Assembly: GCA_030063045.1 (NCBI GenBank) | Contig: JAQSEB010000037.1 | Span: 1,798,001 to 1,862,000, forward strand | Direction of reading: 5' to 3' | Source: Pratylenchus scribneri | Taxonomy: Eukaryota > Nematoda > Chromadorea > Rhabditida > Pratylenchidae | DNA: 64,000 nt | Shown here: piece after piece, positions 49,566 through 60,938 of the stretch | Numbering within the stretch: position 1 is the first letter of the stretch | Layout of the letters: each line of letters starts with the position of its first letter | The notes under the pieces: model-generated | Told to the model about the DNA's origin: nothing | Database searches by the model: none | Seen by the model: only the letters and a program-made list of their open reading frames with translations | Made by a program: the position numbers and the translations under genes

Positions 49566-50250
49566 TTTGAAATATTAAATCTTTGGGAAATGAAATGCTA
49601 AAATGGAATTTGATTGATAGTGTATTTTTAGACTTTGACCTATTTGCTATTTACAAAATTAAATTTGATAGGAAAGTACTTACTTAATAAAAAATAATAT
49701 TTCTGAGGGTCATTTATTCCATGTTTCCATTCTACTATTTTAATTTTAGTATTTTTTGGAGAAGGCGGAAGGGCGAAAGCGGAAGTGAGGAAGGAAAATT
49801 TTTCTTTCAAGAAAGAATGAAAAAAGGACATAATGTCATTTTTTAATAAATATTGGGCGGGAAAATTATATTTGAATTCGTCACCGCGTCAAATTCTTAT
49901 ATTCTTGCGATTGCGAGTCCCCGAGTTCCGAATTCCGATTCCGAGTCATGAATCGAAAATCGATTGTTGTTTTTTTTATTGCTAGTAAACAATTTGTATA
50001 TGCGGAATATTAATTCCAAAAATACATTAAACAATAGGTTTCCATTCCATGAAATCCGCAACCCCGAAATCTTGTTTTTAGTTGAAACATCAAAATTTAT
50101 TATCTCAGATTTCTCCGAATAATTTAAAAACTAATTAGTAGATTTTGTAAGACCCAAACCTTAATTTTTTACAAACATTTATTCTCATTAATCTAATCAT
50201 CTACTTTTGATTTTAGATTTATAAATCGTGAACAATAAATTAAAGAAAAT
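49566..50250. other. Divergent promoter region, 151-residue gene / INCENP
   Basis: A GC-richer block with repeated CCGAGT/CCGATTCCGAG motifs is at about 49905-49950. A TTGATTTTAG acceptor-like site ends at 50216, 34 bases before the INCENP ATG, and could be a trans-splice site. No other gene seen. Confidence 0.45.
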
Positions 50251-52823
50251 ATGGTGCTTACAAGAAACCGAAGCAAACGCAACAAAACAAAAACTGGGAC
50301 GACGGAAATGGAAGGTACAAGCACAAGTGCCGCGACACAACCAATGGAGATGGATCAAACAACTAATCCGAATGATGAGGAACATGAAAAGAGGCTTGAG
50401 GATCTGAGATTGGTGGCCAGCTTGGTGGATTGGCGCAGCTTCGACGATACTGCTGGGAAGATCTACAGAACTTTTGGCCAAGCACTTGAACGCAAAGTGG
50501 CAGAATATGGGAAAATAAAGGACGAGCTGAAGGGAATGGTCCGTGAGGCGTGCGGGAACCAGAAGGTTTAATTTGCGAATATTAATCAAATTAAATATGA
50601 ATAAAATAGGCATTGACAACTCCAAAGAAGAGCAGACCGGCGGAGGCACTGAAGGAACAAATCAATCGATACAAGGAATTCAATTTTGATTCGGACGAAG
50701 ATGAAACGGTGCAAGAACAACCACCACCGACACCGATCAATGCTGCCGATGATTTAGTGGACGAAACACAAACGGTCACCCTTGTTCAAGCCGAGGTCAA
50801 CCTTGTTCCGGCAACGCCAACAACCGCAGCTGAGGAAGAAGACGCCGGCCGCCTGGCCCGACAAATCGACAATGTCAAATTGGACGAGGTTATGGCAACA
50901 CCATCGCCGACTGTTCATGGAAAGGCTCCTTCAGTTGTTCATTCAACACCGGCCACTCCAATGGTAAATGTGGGGGCAGAAATAGGATTAATTTAGGGAT
51001 AAGACCAAAACTTGAGGTCTAAGGTCCTAAAATCCACTCAAGGTTTCGGACCAAAAATTAAGGTCTAAGGTCCTAAAATCAACTCGAACCAAAATTTGAG
51101 TAATGGGTATTGCGTATAAGGGCGTAAAATCTTCTCAAGGTTTAGTTTAGAGCCAAAACTTGAGGTCTAAGGTTAAAAAGTATCTGAGCATTCATCAATA
51201 AAATGTAAATCATTTAATCCAATTCCAATTTTTTTCAGGCAAAGAAGCAGAAAATGGGCACTCCATACCAAAAACTTCCGCCTCTTGCATCGTCCAGCTC
51301 AATGAAGAAATTGGCCATTACTCAATCAATGCAGCAGAAGAATAAGATGATGCAGCCAATTCCATTTCCACCACTCTACGGCCAAGGACCATCCAGCAAC
51401 AAAGGAACACCAGGCAGACAGGCACTCGACACCACCTTCCAAAAGAAGGCCAAACTGAAGGAAATTGACGAAAAGGTGGAATTGGCGAAGAAGGCCCGGG
51501 AAGAACAATTGAAGGAGAAGGCGGAGCGGACAAAACGGTTTAATAATTTTCCTAAAAATGTTTTATTAAAAAATATTTTTTAAGAGAGGCCGAAGAGCGA
51601 CGCCGCCGTGTGGAGCAGAACAAAAAGCAAAAGGAGCAGGAACGAATCGAGAAGGAGGCCAGGGCACGTGAACAACAGGAAATTGTGCGTAAATTTGTGG
51701 CCGATCAGAAAAAGCAAACGGCGAGTCCAGCCCGAGTGGTAGTCCCTGCACCGCCGGCACCATCAGCTGCTGCACCCAAAAAGCAAGCGGTGGCCTCAAA
51801 AGCAGCGAAGGGAAATAATGGAAAGGCACCACAAACACCGCCACCAATGTCACCGCCCATTCGGTCGCCTCAGCTCAGTCCAATTTTGGCGCATAATGAG
51901 GATGTGGATGTCAGCAATATGGACGAGGATGAGCTGTTGGAGGAAGTCAGGTTGGTAAAATTGGGCAAAAACAATTTGAATGAAAAGATTAGGATGATTT
52001 TTTGAATATTTTTATAAGCTTTTCCTTCTCTATATTCGATTTTGGAACAACGAATAAATAGAATTGAGTAACATTAGGATTAGGCCACATGATGTTGGTA
52101 AGGATTTTTTATTATAATGTGATAGTATTGCATCTTCCATCTTGAAATGTAAGTAAAAATGTAAAATAATCCTAACAAGCCTGAAAAAAACATTTATCTT
52201 TGGGTGGGCGGGTTCGAACCTGAATACCTAATTCTTACTAAAAAGCTTTTAAACCAATAGGCTATTAAAGTCTTGGCCGATGGCGTTTTTTTTAAATTAA
52301 TTTTCAATCAATTCCAGCGTCTACGATTTGACAAAGGAGAAAATTCCGATGCCAAGCACCAAAGAAAACTACAATGTCGACGATTTGTCATCCGGCGATG
52401 AGACGGACAATGATGAGCAGCCGAGGAAGACAGTGCCCAGTTGGGCCCAAAGTAAGAAATTCAATTCAAAATGAAAATTTAACTATTTAAATTTTTAGAG
52501 GAAAACATTGTGGCCCGCATCCAGAAAATTCGTCCGCTCCTCACCAACGACCGCATTGAACGCCATTTTGGTCGAATCCGTCAACCAACTGTGCATGAAT
52601 TCTTCGCTGGCTACGACAAGAAATATCCGCAACGCCGTCCGTCCTCTGCCACTTGGAATTCGCCAATGTCCGATCGTAAGTTCATTTTTTAATAAATTTT
52701 TTTTATCAATAAATTAAATATAAAATTATTTAAAATATTTAACTAATTTTCACCCTCATTTTTTCAGCTACTCCCGGTGTTGGCCGCTTCCAAGATCTGA
52801 TCAACAAGAAGCAAATTGGCTGA
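50251..52823 (+). CDS. Inner centromere protein INCENP (chromosomal passenger complex)
   Basis: Scaffold that ties Aurora B kinase to survivin and borealin at centromeres and the spindle midzone. Exons: 50251-50565, 50610-50963, 51239-51537, 51585-51950, 52318-52451, 52499-52675, 52768-52823; 566 residues. The N-terminal helix (EDLRLVASLVDWRSF to GQALERKVAEYGKI) fits the CEN-box position. The middle is low-complexity, followed by a long Lys/Arg/Glu single-helix-like region (about residues 295-375). The IN-box is clear: KIPMPSTKENYNVDDLSSGD, then ETDNDEQPRKTVPSWAQ, matching the Aurora-binding NYGIDDLSSDDSTDDE...PIPAWA pattern. After it comes an unusual segment (ARIQKIRPLLTNDRIERHFG) and the end TPGVGRFQDLINKKQIG. 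Intron 2 holds short repeats and intron 4 a tRNA-like fragment. Confidence 0.93.
51000..51170. repeat. Short tandem repeats in INCENP intron 2
   Basis: Three diverged copies of a roughly 50-bp unit built from AAACTTGAGGTCTAAGG and TCCTAAAATCCACTC. Confidence 0.75.
52200..52275 (-). other. tRNA-like fragment with B-box (INCENP intron)
   Basis: On the minus strand, TAGCCTATTGGTTTAAAAG resembles a pol III A-box and AGGTTCGAACCC a B-box, spaced about as in a tRNA. The acceptor and T stems do not pair properly, so it is not a working tRNA; more likely a tRNA pseudogene or the head of a tRNA-derived SINE. Confidence 0.4.
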
Positions 52824-54496
52824 ATGATGGATGAATGAACCCAAAAGGCGGATATAAATGATGGAATTTAACCCAATATTTCTTTGTATTTTAATTTGGT
52901 GCGGATCCGCCGGCTATTATTTATTTGGATGAATCCATTGTATTGGGAATGAATAATGCTCTTCATTCATTCATTATTTATTGATTTATTTAAACCATAT
53001 TATTTTTTTTGTCTTAAATTAAATCGTTGATAAAAAATTAAAAAACAAAATTGTTGAACAATTCTGTAAATAATGTTTTTCGTAGAGAGGAGGAAAAGTT
53101 AAAAAATTTCCGAACAATTATTAAGTTTACTAAGGAATATCGAATATCCCTACCCGTTTAGCGATATTTGGAAATTGAAAAAAATTAAAATGTCGAAAAG
53201 TTTGTAACGGATGTGGATGCCGATGCCTCCTTTCATTCCATCCACTCCACAAGCTCTCCATCGATTGTGTTTTTGTGCTTCGACCCCAATTTGTAAATTG
53301 CCGTTTTGGGCATCTTGCTATCATCGAGGAGGGGAATTCGATTTGATCGATCGCGCACGCCTACGCAGGTGCTGTTTTTTACGTGGCTTGATTGGCCAAT
53401 GGGAATTATTTTTTTGGGCAGCTTTCTATCAGAAAAGGAGGGGGAGTGGAGCAATCGACTGAGCGATCCGCACACATTCTCCATCGGTGCTTGTTTTTTG
53501 GTGGCTTGATGAACCCCAATTTGGGAATTGCCTCTTCCCTTTCCGTGTAATTAAGCCACTCAACCATCACCCCCACCTTCTCCCAAATTTCCATAGGAAA
53601 TGCCGATGCCGATGCCTACTTTCATTTCATCGAGCACGCTCTCCACCAGTGGTTATTTTTTGGCCCGGCCAGCCTCAAATTTGGGAATTGCTTTTTTGGG
53701 CAGCTTGCTATTGCTATCCCATGCTTGTAAGCCTCTCTTAACCAATCCCACAAATATCTATTAGAGAAGGGATGTGGATCCCTCTTCCCATTCCATCCAA
53801 ATTCAATTCCGAATTCCCCAAATCAATGGATTTTGCTTAGTTAGTGGATTTTGGAAATTCGATGATATTGGAAAAAGTAAGAATTGATGGGAAATGTTGG
53901 AAAAGAATGGGGTGGATCGAAGGGGGAGTGAGAATTGATTGAAGAGGGAAGATTTGGCCATAATTATTTGATAGGATGCGTGGCCATGGACCCATCCTTT
54001 TCCTGTTCTACCTCCCCCTCAATTATGGATGCGCGGAATTGATGTGAATTGTGAAATGGATGGAAAGAGATGGAAGAGAAGAGAGGATTTGGAGAATTAT
54101 TGGGGAGAAAGGAAGGAAAATTTGGGGCCCGCTATTTTCCTCTCTCAAATCAATGAATTGCTAATTAGATGTGGATTATGGAATCAACTTTAATTAAATG
54201 GAGGGAAGGGGATGGAAGAAAATGGGGAATAAAGTGAAATCGAGAGAGGAAGTATGATGATTTAGGGCTACGATTGATCAATGCCTGGGTTTGGCCATGG
54301 AACCATGTCCATGGCCAGTTGTTTACATTTCCCTTCCTACATTACGGAATTGTAACGGAATAGATCACAAATTTGTCCTATATAAATTCGACCAATCAGC
54401 TCCCATTTCCATTCAAATCAACCAAATCCTCCAAACCAAAATACTCAAGCCTAATTCCATTTTCAAATCAAAAATCACCCTTCTCAAATTCACAAA
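52824..54496. other. Intergenic region with a degenerate repeated block
   Basis: After the INCENP 3' end, 53205-53730 contains about four diverged copies of a 120-150 bp block. Copies near 53215 and 53605 share GATGCCGATGCCT, TTTCATT-CATC, GCTCTCCA and GGGCA-CTTGCTAT, and copies near 53380 and 53490 share GTGGCTTGAT. The rest (53760-54290) is purine-rich on the plus strand with GGAAGAGA-type runs. No gene seen. Confidence 0.55.
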
Positions 54497-57400
54497 ATGT
54501 GGATTTTCCTTCCAATTTTCCTACTCCTCACTCTCCAATCCCTCTCGGTAATTAATTCCGAAAATGTGCTCGTCAATGCACCAACATTTTTGGAAAAACA
54601 TTTGGATGAGTCCATTTTGTTGGCTCGGATTTTGGCAGAAGATGGCCATCAAGTGGTCAGTCATTTTTTGTTATGAAAATGATATCCAAAAATAAAAATT
54701 CTTCCAGCATCTTCTGTTCATGAATTCGGGCGATGTGAAGGCAGAAGTTCTTAAAGAGAGAGTTGAACATGAAAATAAGAAAATTGAAGCACATTTTAAG
54801 GGGAAAGAAGAGGCCAGCGGATCCGAATACCCCAAAGGCAAGCATCCAAAGCCTTCGGCCGAAGGCCAATTAACATATGAAATTGGGAAATTGCCGTCTG
54901 ATTTTGTGAAAAGCATGAAAGAAGGAGACCAAAACCCTCACAATTTGGTTGGGAATAAATGGCAAATTCGGGGCACAACACAAAATGAAAAAATCCTCGA
55001 AAATGAGGCATTCCATGTTTATCGAGGTTATTTGACTGTGGGAGGATTGAAATGTAATATTCGGAATTTACAGAATTTTTGGAGTCCCCAGAAGCCAAAA
55101 AAACGATGCACGATTTGAAATTAAAAAATTTCAAATATGGACTCTTTGACACCTGGGATTTTGGTGCCCAATACATTTTCTTCCTTTTGGGCATTCCAAA
55201 TGTGCAGGCATTCAACAAAATTTCGTTGCTTACCTATCAAATGAAATATGCAAATCCATCCAAACAATTGCCAAAAAATTTTCCAGGTAAATTGAGATAA
55301 TCAAAAATTGGATATAATTTTATCGATTAATTTGCAGAAGTTTATGCGACCCAAATTAGCGATGCACTAATAAAAGGAAATTATTTTTTGGAACACGAGA
55401 AGAATCTGCAAGTATTCATAAATGTGCACAGCAAAATGGTACAAAACAATTCATTTGATTCTGAATAATTTAATTTAATCACATCAATACAGGAAAAATG
55501 GTTCAAAGGAAAGAAAGAGGAATTCAAAAAGGAATTCGGAATGGCAAAAACCACCGAATGGCCTTCATTAATTAGGAATCTTTATGGCAAAGTGGAAAAT
55601 GTTTTCATAGACAGCCTCCAGGCATTGGACTTTGAATTGGGCGAGGCAAAACCAGTAAATGCGCATTATATTGGTGGAATCACATTGGTGGATCATTTAG
55701 TAGAAAAGAAATTGACGGAGGAAAAGCATGGAAAAGGAGTGGAAAAGGTAAGAGAAAGGATGCTAAAGAAAAATTTCGCCTCTTTTCCGGAAAGTTTTAA
55801 CCTGAAAGAATTAATTCCACCTCTTTTCCGGAAAGTTTTAACCGGAAAGAATTAATTCCGCCTATTTTCCGGAAAGTTTAACCTGAAAGAATTAATTCCA
55901 CCTCTTTTCCGGAAAGTTTTAACCGGAAAGAATTAATTCCGCCTATTTTCCGGAAAGTTTTAACCGGAAAGAATTAATTCCGCCTATTTTCCGGAAAGTT
56001 TTAACCGGAAAGAATTAATTCCGCCTGTTTTCCGGAAAGTTTTAACCGGAAAGAATTAATTCCGCCTATTTTCCGGAAAGTTTTAACCGGAAAGAATTAA
56101 TTCCGCCTAGTTTCCGGAAAGTTTTAACCGGAAAGAAGTTTTAACCGGAAAGAATTAATTCCGACTGTCTTAAAAAAGCTGCTGGGTATTTTATTTTTAA
56201 GGATTCTGGTTGATGAAAATTGTTCCAAATTTTTGAAAATATTCTTTTTAAGTCGATAATGAACAAAATAAGATTACATAGAAAGGGAAATCCGAGAATA
56301 TAAATACCTAAATCATTTAATAATATTTGCAGGAAAATGCAAGAACTAATTCCAAATTGGTGATTGTCAGTTTGGAACTTTGCGAACAATTGGTGGACAA
56401 GGAGGAAAATCATAAAGGTTTCCAAGCTTTCTTGGATGCATTCAAGGAATTTGGAAGCAAACATTCCGACAAAAAAATGCATTTCCAAATTGATTGCAAA
56501 GATGAGAAAGGAAAAATGAGAAATATGATTAAGGACAAAAATGTTTCTGTGGAAAGTGTGAAAAATTTGCAGGATGCAATTTGTTCGTTAATCAATTAAA
56601 ATTAGAATTTAAAATAAATATTTTCTTTAGTCAATGCAGAAACACGTTTGTTAATCAGCAGTTGCAGTGGGGGACCAGTCATTGACGCCCTTGGGGCCGG
56701 AGTGCCGTTGATTTGTGTGCCATTGATGGTCGACCAATATTATATCAGTCAAGCATTGCAATTGAAGGGCGGGGCACACGGAAAAGTGTCAATTGCATTG
56801 GACATAAACAAAATTATGCAGGGGAAGGAATCGGCACCCCAAATTGATGGGAAAATTGGCGAAACTCAGATGGTGCCGGAAAAGGCAATTTACCATGCAT
56901 TGGAAACAATTCTAGTCACAGAGGCGAAAACGTGAATAATAAAATTAATAAATTATAATTTGGATGGGGGGGGGGGGGGTTGACGAATATTAATGTAGGG
57001 CATTTCAATGCAATAAGGAAAAGACTACGGTACCAAATAGCAGAGGCAAATGTTGAATTGATATATCCCCAGGGTGAATTCTAGGGCTTACTGATGTGAG
57101 GGGAGCGGGGTCATGGCTCATGGACACCCTTCTTATTGTATTTATTTTACTTAAGTATTTATAAATAATCCATTCTTATAAGAAGGAAAATGAAAGCATC
57201 AAATTATAAAATATACTACCATCAATTTGGATTTCTAAATTCAAAAATGTTTAAAAGGAGGTAAAAAATAATTTATAAAGGGATTATTTATCAATAAATA
57301 GATAGAATTTTATATTCTTTGTTTGGTCTTTCTAAATAATTTCCCCAAAAAGGGACAATGTAATTTTTAAAAGCAACCATGGAACAGTAAAAATATTTTT

Positions 57401-57620
57401 AAAAATTTCCAGTTATTTGGACGAGGCTCATAAATTGCAAGAGGAATTGCACAAAAGCGCATTTAAAGCTAAAGAACTTTTCTTGGCGGCATTCAAAACC
57501 ACAACAGGCGAACATAGTGAACAGGGTGGTGCCTCTGGAAGTCATCAACCTGTTCACGGTGAGCATGGAAGTGCTTCTGCTGGAAGCCATCATTCTGTTC
57601 ATGGCCAACCAAGAAAGTAA
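54497..57620 (+). CDS. Secreted UDP-glycosyltransferase-like protein
   Basis: Exons: 54497-54655, 54708-55026, 55074-55286, 55338-55438, 55493-55747, 56333-56582, 56631-56931, 57413-57620; 601 residues. A signal peptide is clear (MWIFLPIFLLLTLQSLSV). The GT1/UGT fold is indicated by LLARILAEDGHQVHLLFMNS with a His aligned to the catalytic His, by EFLESPEAKKTMHDLKLKNF and FDTWDFGAQYI in the N-domain, and by GAGVPLICVPLMVDQYY and YLDEAHKLQEEL in the C-domain. The usual donor-sugar motif (HGG-N-S-E) is replaced by SSCSGGPVIDA, so UDP-sugar binding may be lost. There is no C-terminal transmembrane anchor; the protein ends in a Gly/His/Ser-rich tail. Substrate unknown. A satellite lies in intron 5 and a 14-base G run in the last intron. 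Confidence 0.85.
55780..56160 (+). repeat. Satellite array, ~42-bp unit with TTTTCCGGAAAG core (UGT intron)
   Basis: About nine units of CCGGAAAGTTTTAACCGG plus AAAGAATTAATTCCGCCTAT, each holding two CCGG sites. Located in intron 55748-56332. The same unit, reversed, is at 60484-60620. Confidence 0.95.
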
Positions 57621-57827
57621 TTCAACAAGTGAACAAACGAAGCAATTTGGGCATCGAGTCCATTCGATGTTGCATTGATTTTATCAGGATTTAATTTGAC
57701 CCCTTTTTCTGTCCATTTTAATTTCTTTTTTTCATATTCATGATATATATTTGGTTAGTTTTGCATAAAGAGAAGCAATTGATATAAATTTGAGTAATTT
57801 GGCATTTCAGACAAAAATCCATTGGCA

Positions 57828-60442
57828 TTAAATCAAAGAACGAAAGAATTGTTGTTGTTCTTCTTGTTGATTTTCATTTCCCTCTTCTTCATCAATTTTG
57901 TCAATTTCTTCACTTTGTTTTGGGATCGAATGAATTTTGACTCGATCCTTCGAATCATTTTGGCCGCCACCCAAAAATGCCGCATAACTTCCCAATCCAG
58001 CATTCCCACCTCGGCCAATTGTCGAAAGGCGAGCTGAACCAATTGGTGGCTCCTTTTCCGGCCCAGGCGCTGCCATCCCAATTGGCATTGCCGGCATTGA
58101 CGAATCCATTCCGTCATTGTCCTCTTCCTTCACTTCCACTCGATGTTGGCCATAAGCTTTGACTGCCGCTTCATTCTGGCCTTCTTGGCCATATTGTGGG
58201 GGAGGGGGTAGGGGCTGAGTTTGGACAGCTGGATGGACTTGGACTGGGACTTGAACTGGCTGGGGCTGTGATTGGCCATAGTCGGGTGCCAAACTTGGTG
58301 GACTATTTGTAGTCGCCGCAGATGTTTTTGAGGGTGGTGGTGAGGATGCCGGTGACGCTATTGGGGCATTATGGACTTCTTTTTGGGAAAATAATAAATT
58401 TATTCCATTAGGATATACTCCAATTGTCGCCGTTTATAATAACTATTCAAAGTCTCAACAATTTTGGATAATTTTATTGCCAAATTAAGAGCAGATTCTT
58501 GACTATCCATTGATATTAATTTTATTCAATTTGGTTCAGAATTGATGGATTTGTAGCCATAAAATCATTTAAAATCATCTTTAATATGAATTAATCAAAT
58601 TTGTATTGTCTTTTTTGGACATAAATCCATCAATTCTGAACCAAATTGAATAAAATTAATATAATTTGATAGCCAAAAGTCTTCTCTTTAATTTGATCCT
58701 AAAATCATCCAAATTATTTCAGTTCTTGAAGAGTTATTATAAACGGCGCCAAATTGGGCTTCTCCCTTATATTCCATTTCCAATTTTGAACCTTGCTGTT
58801 GGCAATGTCCACAATTTCCGGGCATTCCTGGCATTCCTGGTGAGCCTTGAGGTCCTGGCATCCCGAAAGCACCATAATCACCTCTTCGTCCTACCATTCC
58901 CAACATTCCCTTCATTCCTTCCATTCCCGGCTCTCCATCTTTTCCAGCACTTCCGGGTGGCCCACGTGCACCTAAAAATAATAGCCAAATTTCGGTGAAT
59001 TTGCCCAATCATTTTGTAACCTATTGGTCCAGGAGGACCGGGTGGGCCTGGCGGTGCGCCGTTCAAAACTCGGCCTGGGTCACCGTTTGGCCCCCGTTGA
59101 CCAGGTGTTCCCGGCTAAAAATTTGAATAAATTTTCCTAAATATTTTGTTTCCTTTTTACCTCTCCTCTTTGACCGGGCGGTCCAGGTGGTCCAGGGCGA
59201 TTATTTTCTTTAATTTTGGTTCAATTATTCCTAAAATGCCATTGTTTTAGCTTGCCTCCAGCCTTTCCATTCTTGCCTGCCAGACCAGCCGCTCCCCTCT
59301 GCCCTTTGGGTCCAGCAAGGCCTGGAGGCCCAGGTGGACCCGGTGGACACTTGAAAATGGTGAAATTGCCCATTTAAAAATGAGCCAAAACCAACCATTT
59401 GGCATGATTCGCCTCCGGATTGTTGTTGACCAGGAATATATTTGCCCGGTCGACCACTCCATCCCATAAATCCACTGTTTCCATCCTTTCCTGGCCTTCC
59501 GGGCTGTCCTGCCTTTCCTGGAGCACCTGGTTTACCTAAAAAGGCAAAAAACAATTCGAATTAGCCATCGATATTGATTGAGTGATAAAATTATATAAAA
59601 TATGAAGAATTCCCTCTACTTTTTATCCCTTTTTCTAGGGTTGTATAAAGTAGTCGGTTTCAGCTTCAGAAAAGTCATAAATTATAATCAAAATTAGGAA
59701 TTTTTGCTCAAAATAACCAAAAATAGGAGAAATGAGAAACCGAAATAGAAATTCGACATTTATCAAAAAGTAAAAACCGAGGTTTAAAACTGACAACTTT
59801 GCAAAACCAATTTTTGACAACCAAACTTATTAGTGACCAACCAATTCCCTTTCCTTTCATAATTGTTAATAAACTCCAACGGGTACTTATGGAGATTACA
59901 TCTGCTTTTTTGGAAAGTGAAGAGCCCTCCCTCCTATTGGTCATTCATAAGAACTAGGGTTACGGTCATTCGGGGATAGCTTACGGATAGGATGGGGTAA
60001 AACCCCTAACAATATCCCTAAAACACCCGAATGAGGGACCCTTACAAAAAAGCGGATATAAGCTCCAAAAGTACCCTCCAATCAAGCTTGCCTTGTCTAC
60101 AAGCGCAACAAATCCCTCCCATTGGGGCCATTTGCTGGGCGGCATTGTACGATTTGCCGTAGTCGGCTCGATTGCCGCCTGTGGCCCTGGCGTCACGTCT
60201 TTTATTAGTCAATGAGGGCAATTGACGCCAAAGATCACGAGATTGAAGCTAAAAGAGAGAATATTTAGGCAAATTCCTTTTTTCTGAACTTTGCAATTTT
60301 GGCCAACATCCAGCAAAATGGTGACTTTACGTTGAAAATGTAAATGTGCCAATGGCAAAATAATGACAACAAAAATGAGGGAAACAGTAGAAAGTACGGT
60401 GGCCAAGAAAACACTTTGACGGCCACAAACAAAATTCAACAT
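57828..60442 (-). CDS. Cuticle-type collagen with Q/P-rich C-terminal tail
   Basis: Exons (minus): 60442-60290, 60248-60092, 59535-59396, 59349-59256, 59207-59161, 59114-59021, 58971-58792, 58378-57828; 471 residues, phases consistent. It begins like nematode cuticle collagens: a short N-terminus, one hydrophobic segment (VFLATVLSTVSLIFVVIILP), then CKLQSRDLWRQL and a CCAC cysteine cluster. Gly-X-Y blocks follow (GKPGAPGKAGQPGRPGKDG; PPGPPGPPGLAGPKG; ARGPPGSAGKDGEPG to GMPGPQGSPGMPGMPG) with cysteines between them (ESCQMC, NCGHCQQ). The last exon adds 184 residues without Gly-X-Y, rich in Gln, Pro and Glu, ending EEQQQFFRSLI; this is longer than usual for cuticle collagens. Two introns use GC donors. 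Converges with the UGT-like gene 208 bp away. Confidence 0.9.
59208..59255 (-). other. 48-bp candidate GC-AG intron in collagen
   Basis: On the minus strand the exon ends GCTGGAG and the intron starts GCAAGCTAAA and ends AATTAAAG. This keeps the glycine periodicity up to KNGKAG. An upstream GT (GCTG then GTCTGG) is possible in the same phase but would remove four Gly-X-Y triplets. Confidence 0.55.
59536..60091 (-). other. 556-bp GC-AG intron in collagen
   Basis: On the minus strand the exon ends TGTAGACAAG, the intron starts GCAAGCTTGA and ends CCTTTTTAG. Only this donor gives CCACRQ-GKPGAPG with the right phase; the nearby GT (GGAGG then GTACTT) puts the Gly-X-Y exon out of frame. Confidence 0.75.
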
Positions 60443-60938
60443 ATTCCCTTCTTTTTGTGGAAAATTGATCTTTGTTAGCTAAACGGAATTAATTCTTTTC
60501 GGATAAAACTTTCCGGAAAACAGGCGGAATTATTTCCTTCCGGTTAAAACTTTCCGGAAAACAGGCGGAATTATTTCTTTCCGGTTAAAACTTTCCGGAA
60601 AATAGGCGGAATTAATTCTTACAATTTAAATTTATTTTCAATGTATATCCGTTTATTTTTTATGGAAGAATTTCGCGCGAAACCGAAATAAAAAGGGAAG
60701 GGATAAAGTGAAAAGAATTGTTTCATTCGGTGATTGATCATTGCAAGCATAATATTGAAGGGGAAAATAGGATTTAGGTAAAAGGAATTGACCTAATTTG
60801 CGCAATATTAGCACTGAATGGTGATAGGAAAATTGTGGTGGGGGCACAAATGAAGGGGAAATGAAATGATCCGAGAAAACCGGAAATGAAGAAATGGACT
60901 GTGAAAAAAATTGAAAAAATAAAAAAATCTCATAAATT
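60443..60938. other. Gap between collagen and the 143-residue gene
   Basis: The region contains the short satellite 60484-60620 (three units) and AT-rich sequence. It should hold the collagen promoter; no motif recognised. Confidence 0.5.
60484..60620 (-). repeat. Short array of the ~42-bp CCGG satellite
   Basis: Three units of GGCGGAATTATTTCTTTCCG plus GTTAAAACTTTCCGGAAAAC, the reverse complement of the array in the UGT-like gene intron. It lies just upstream of the collagen start. Confidence 0.9.
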
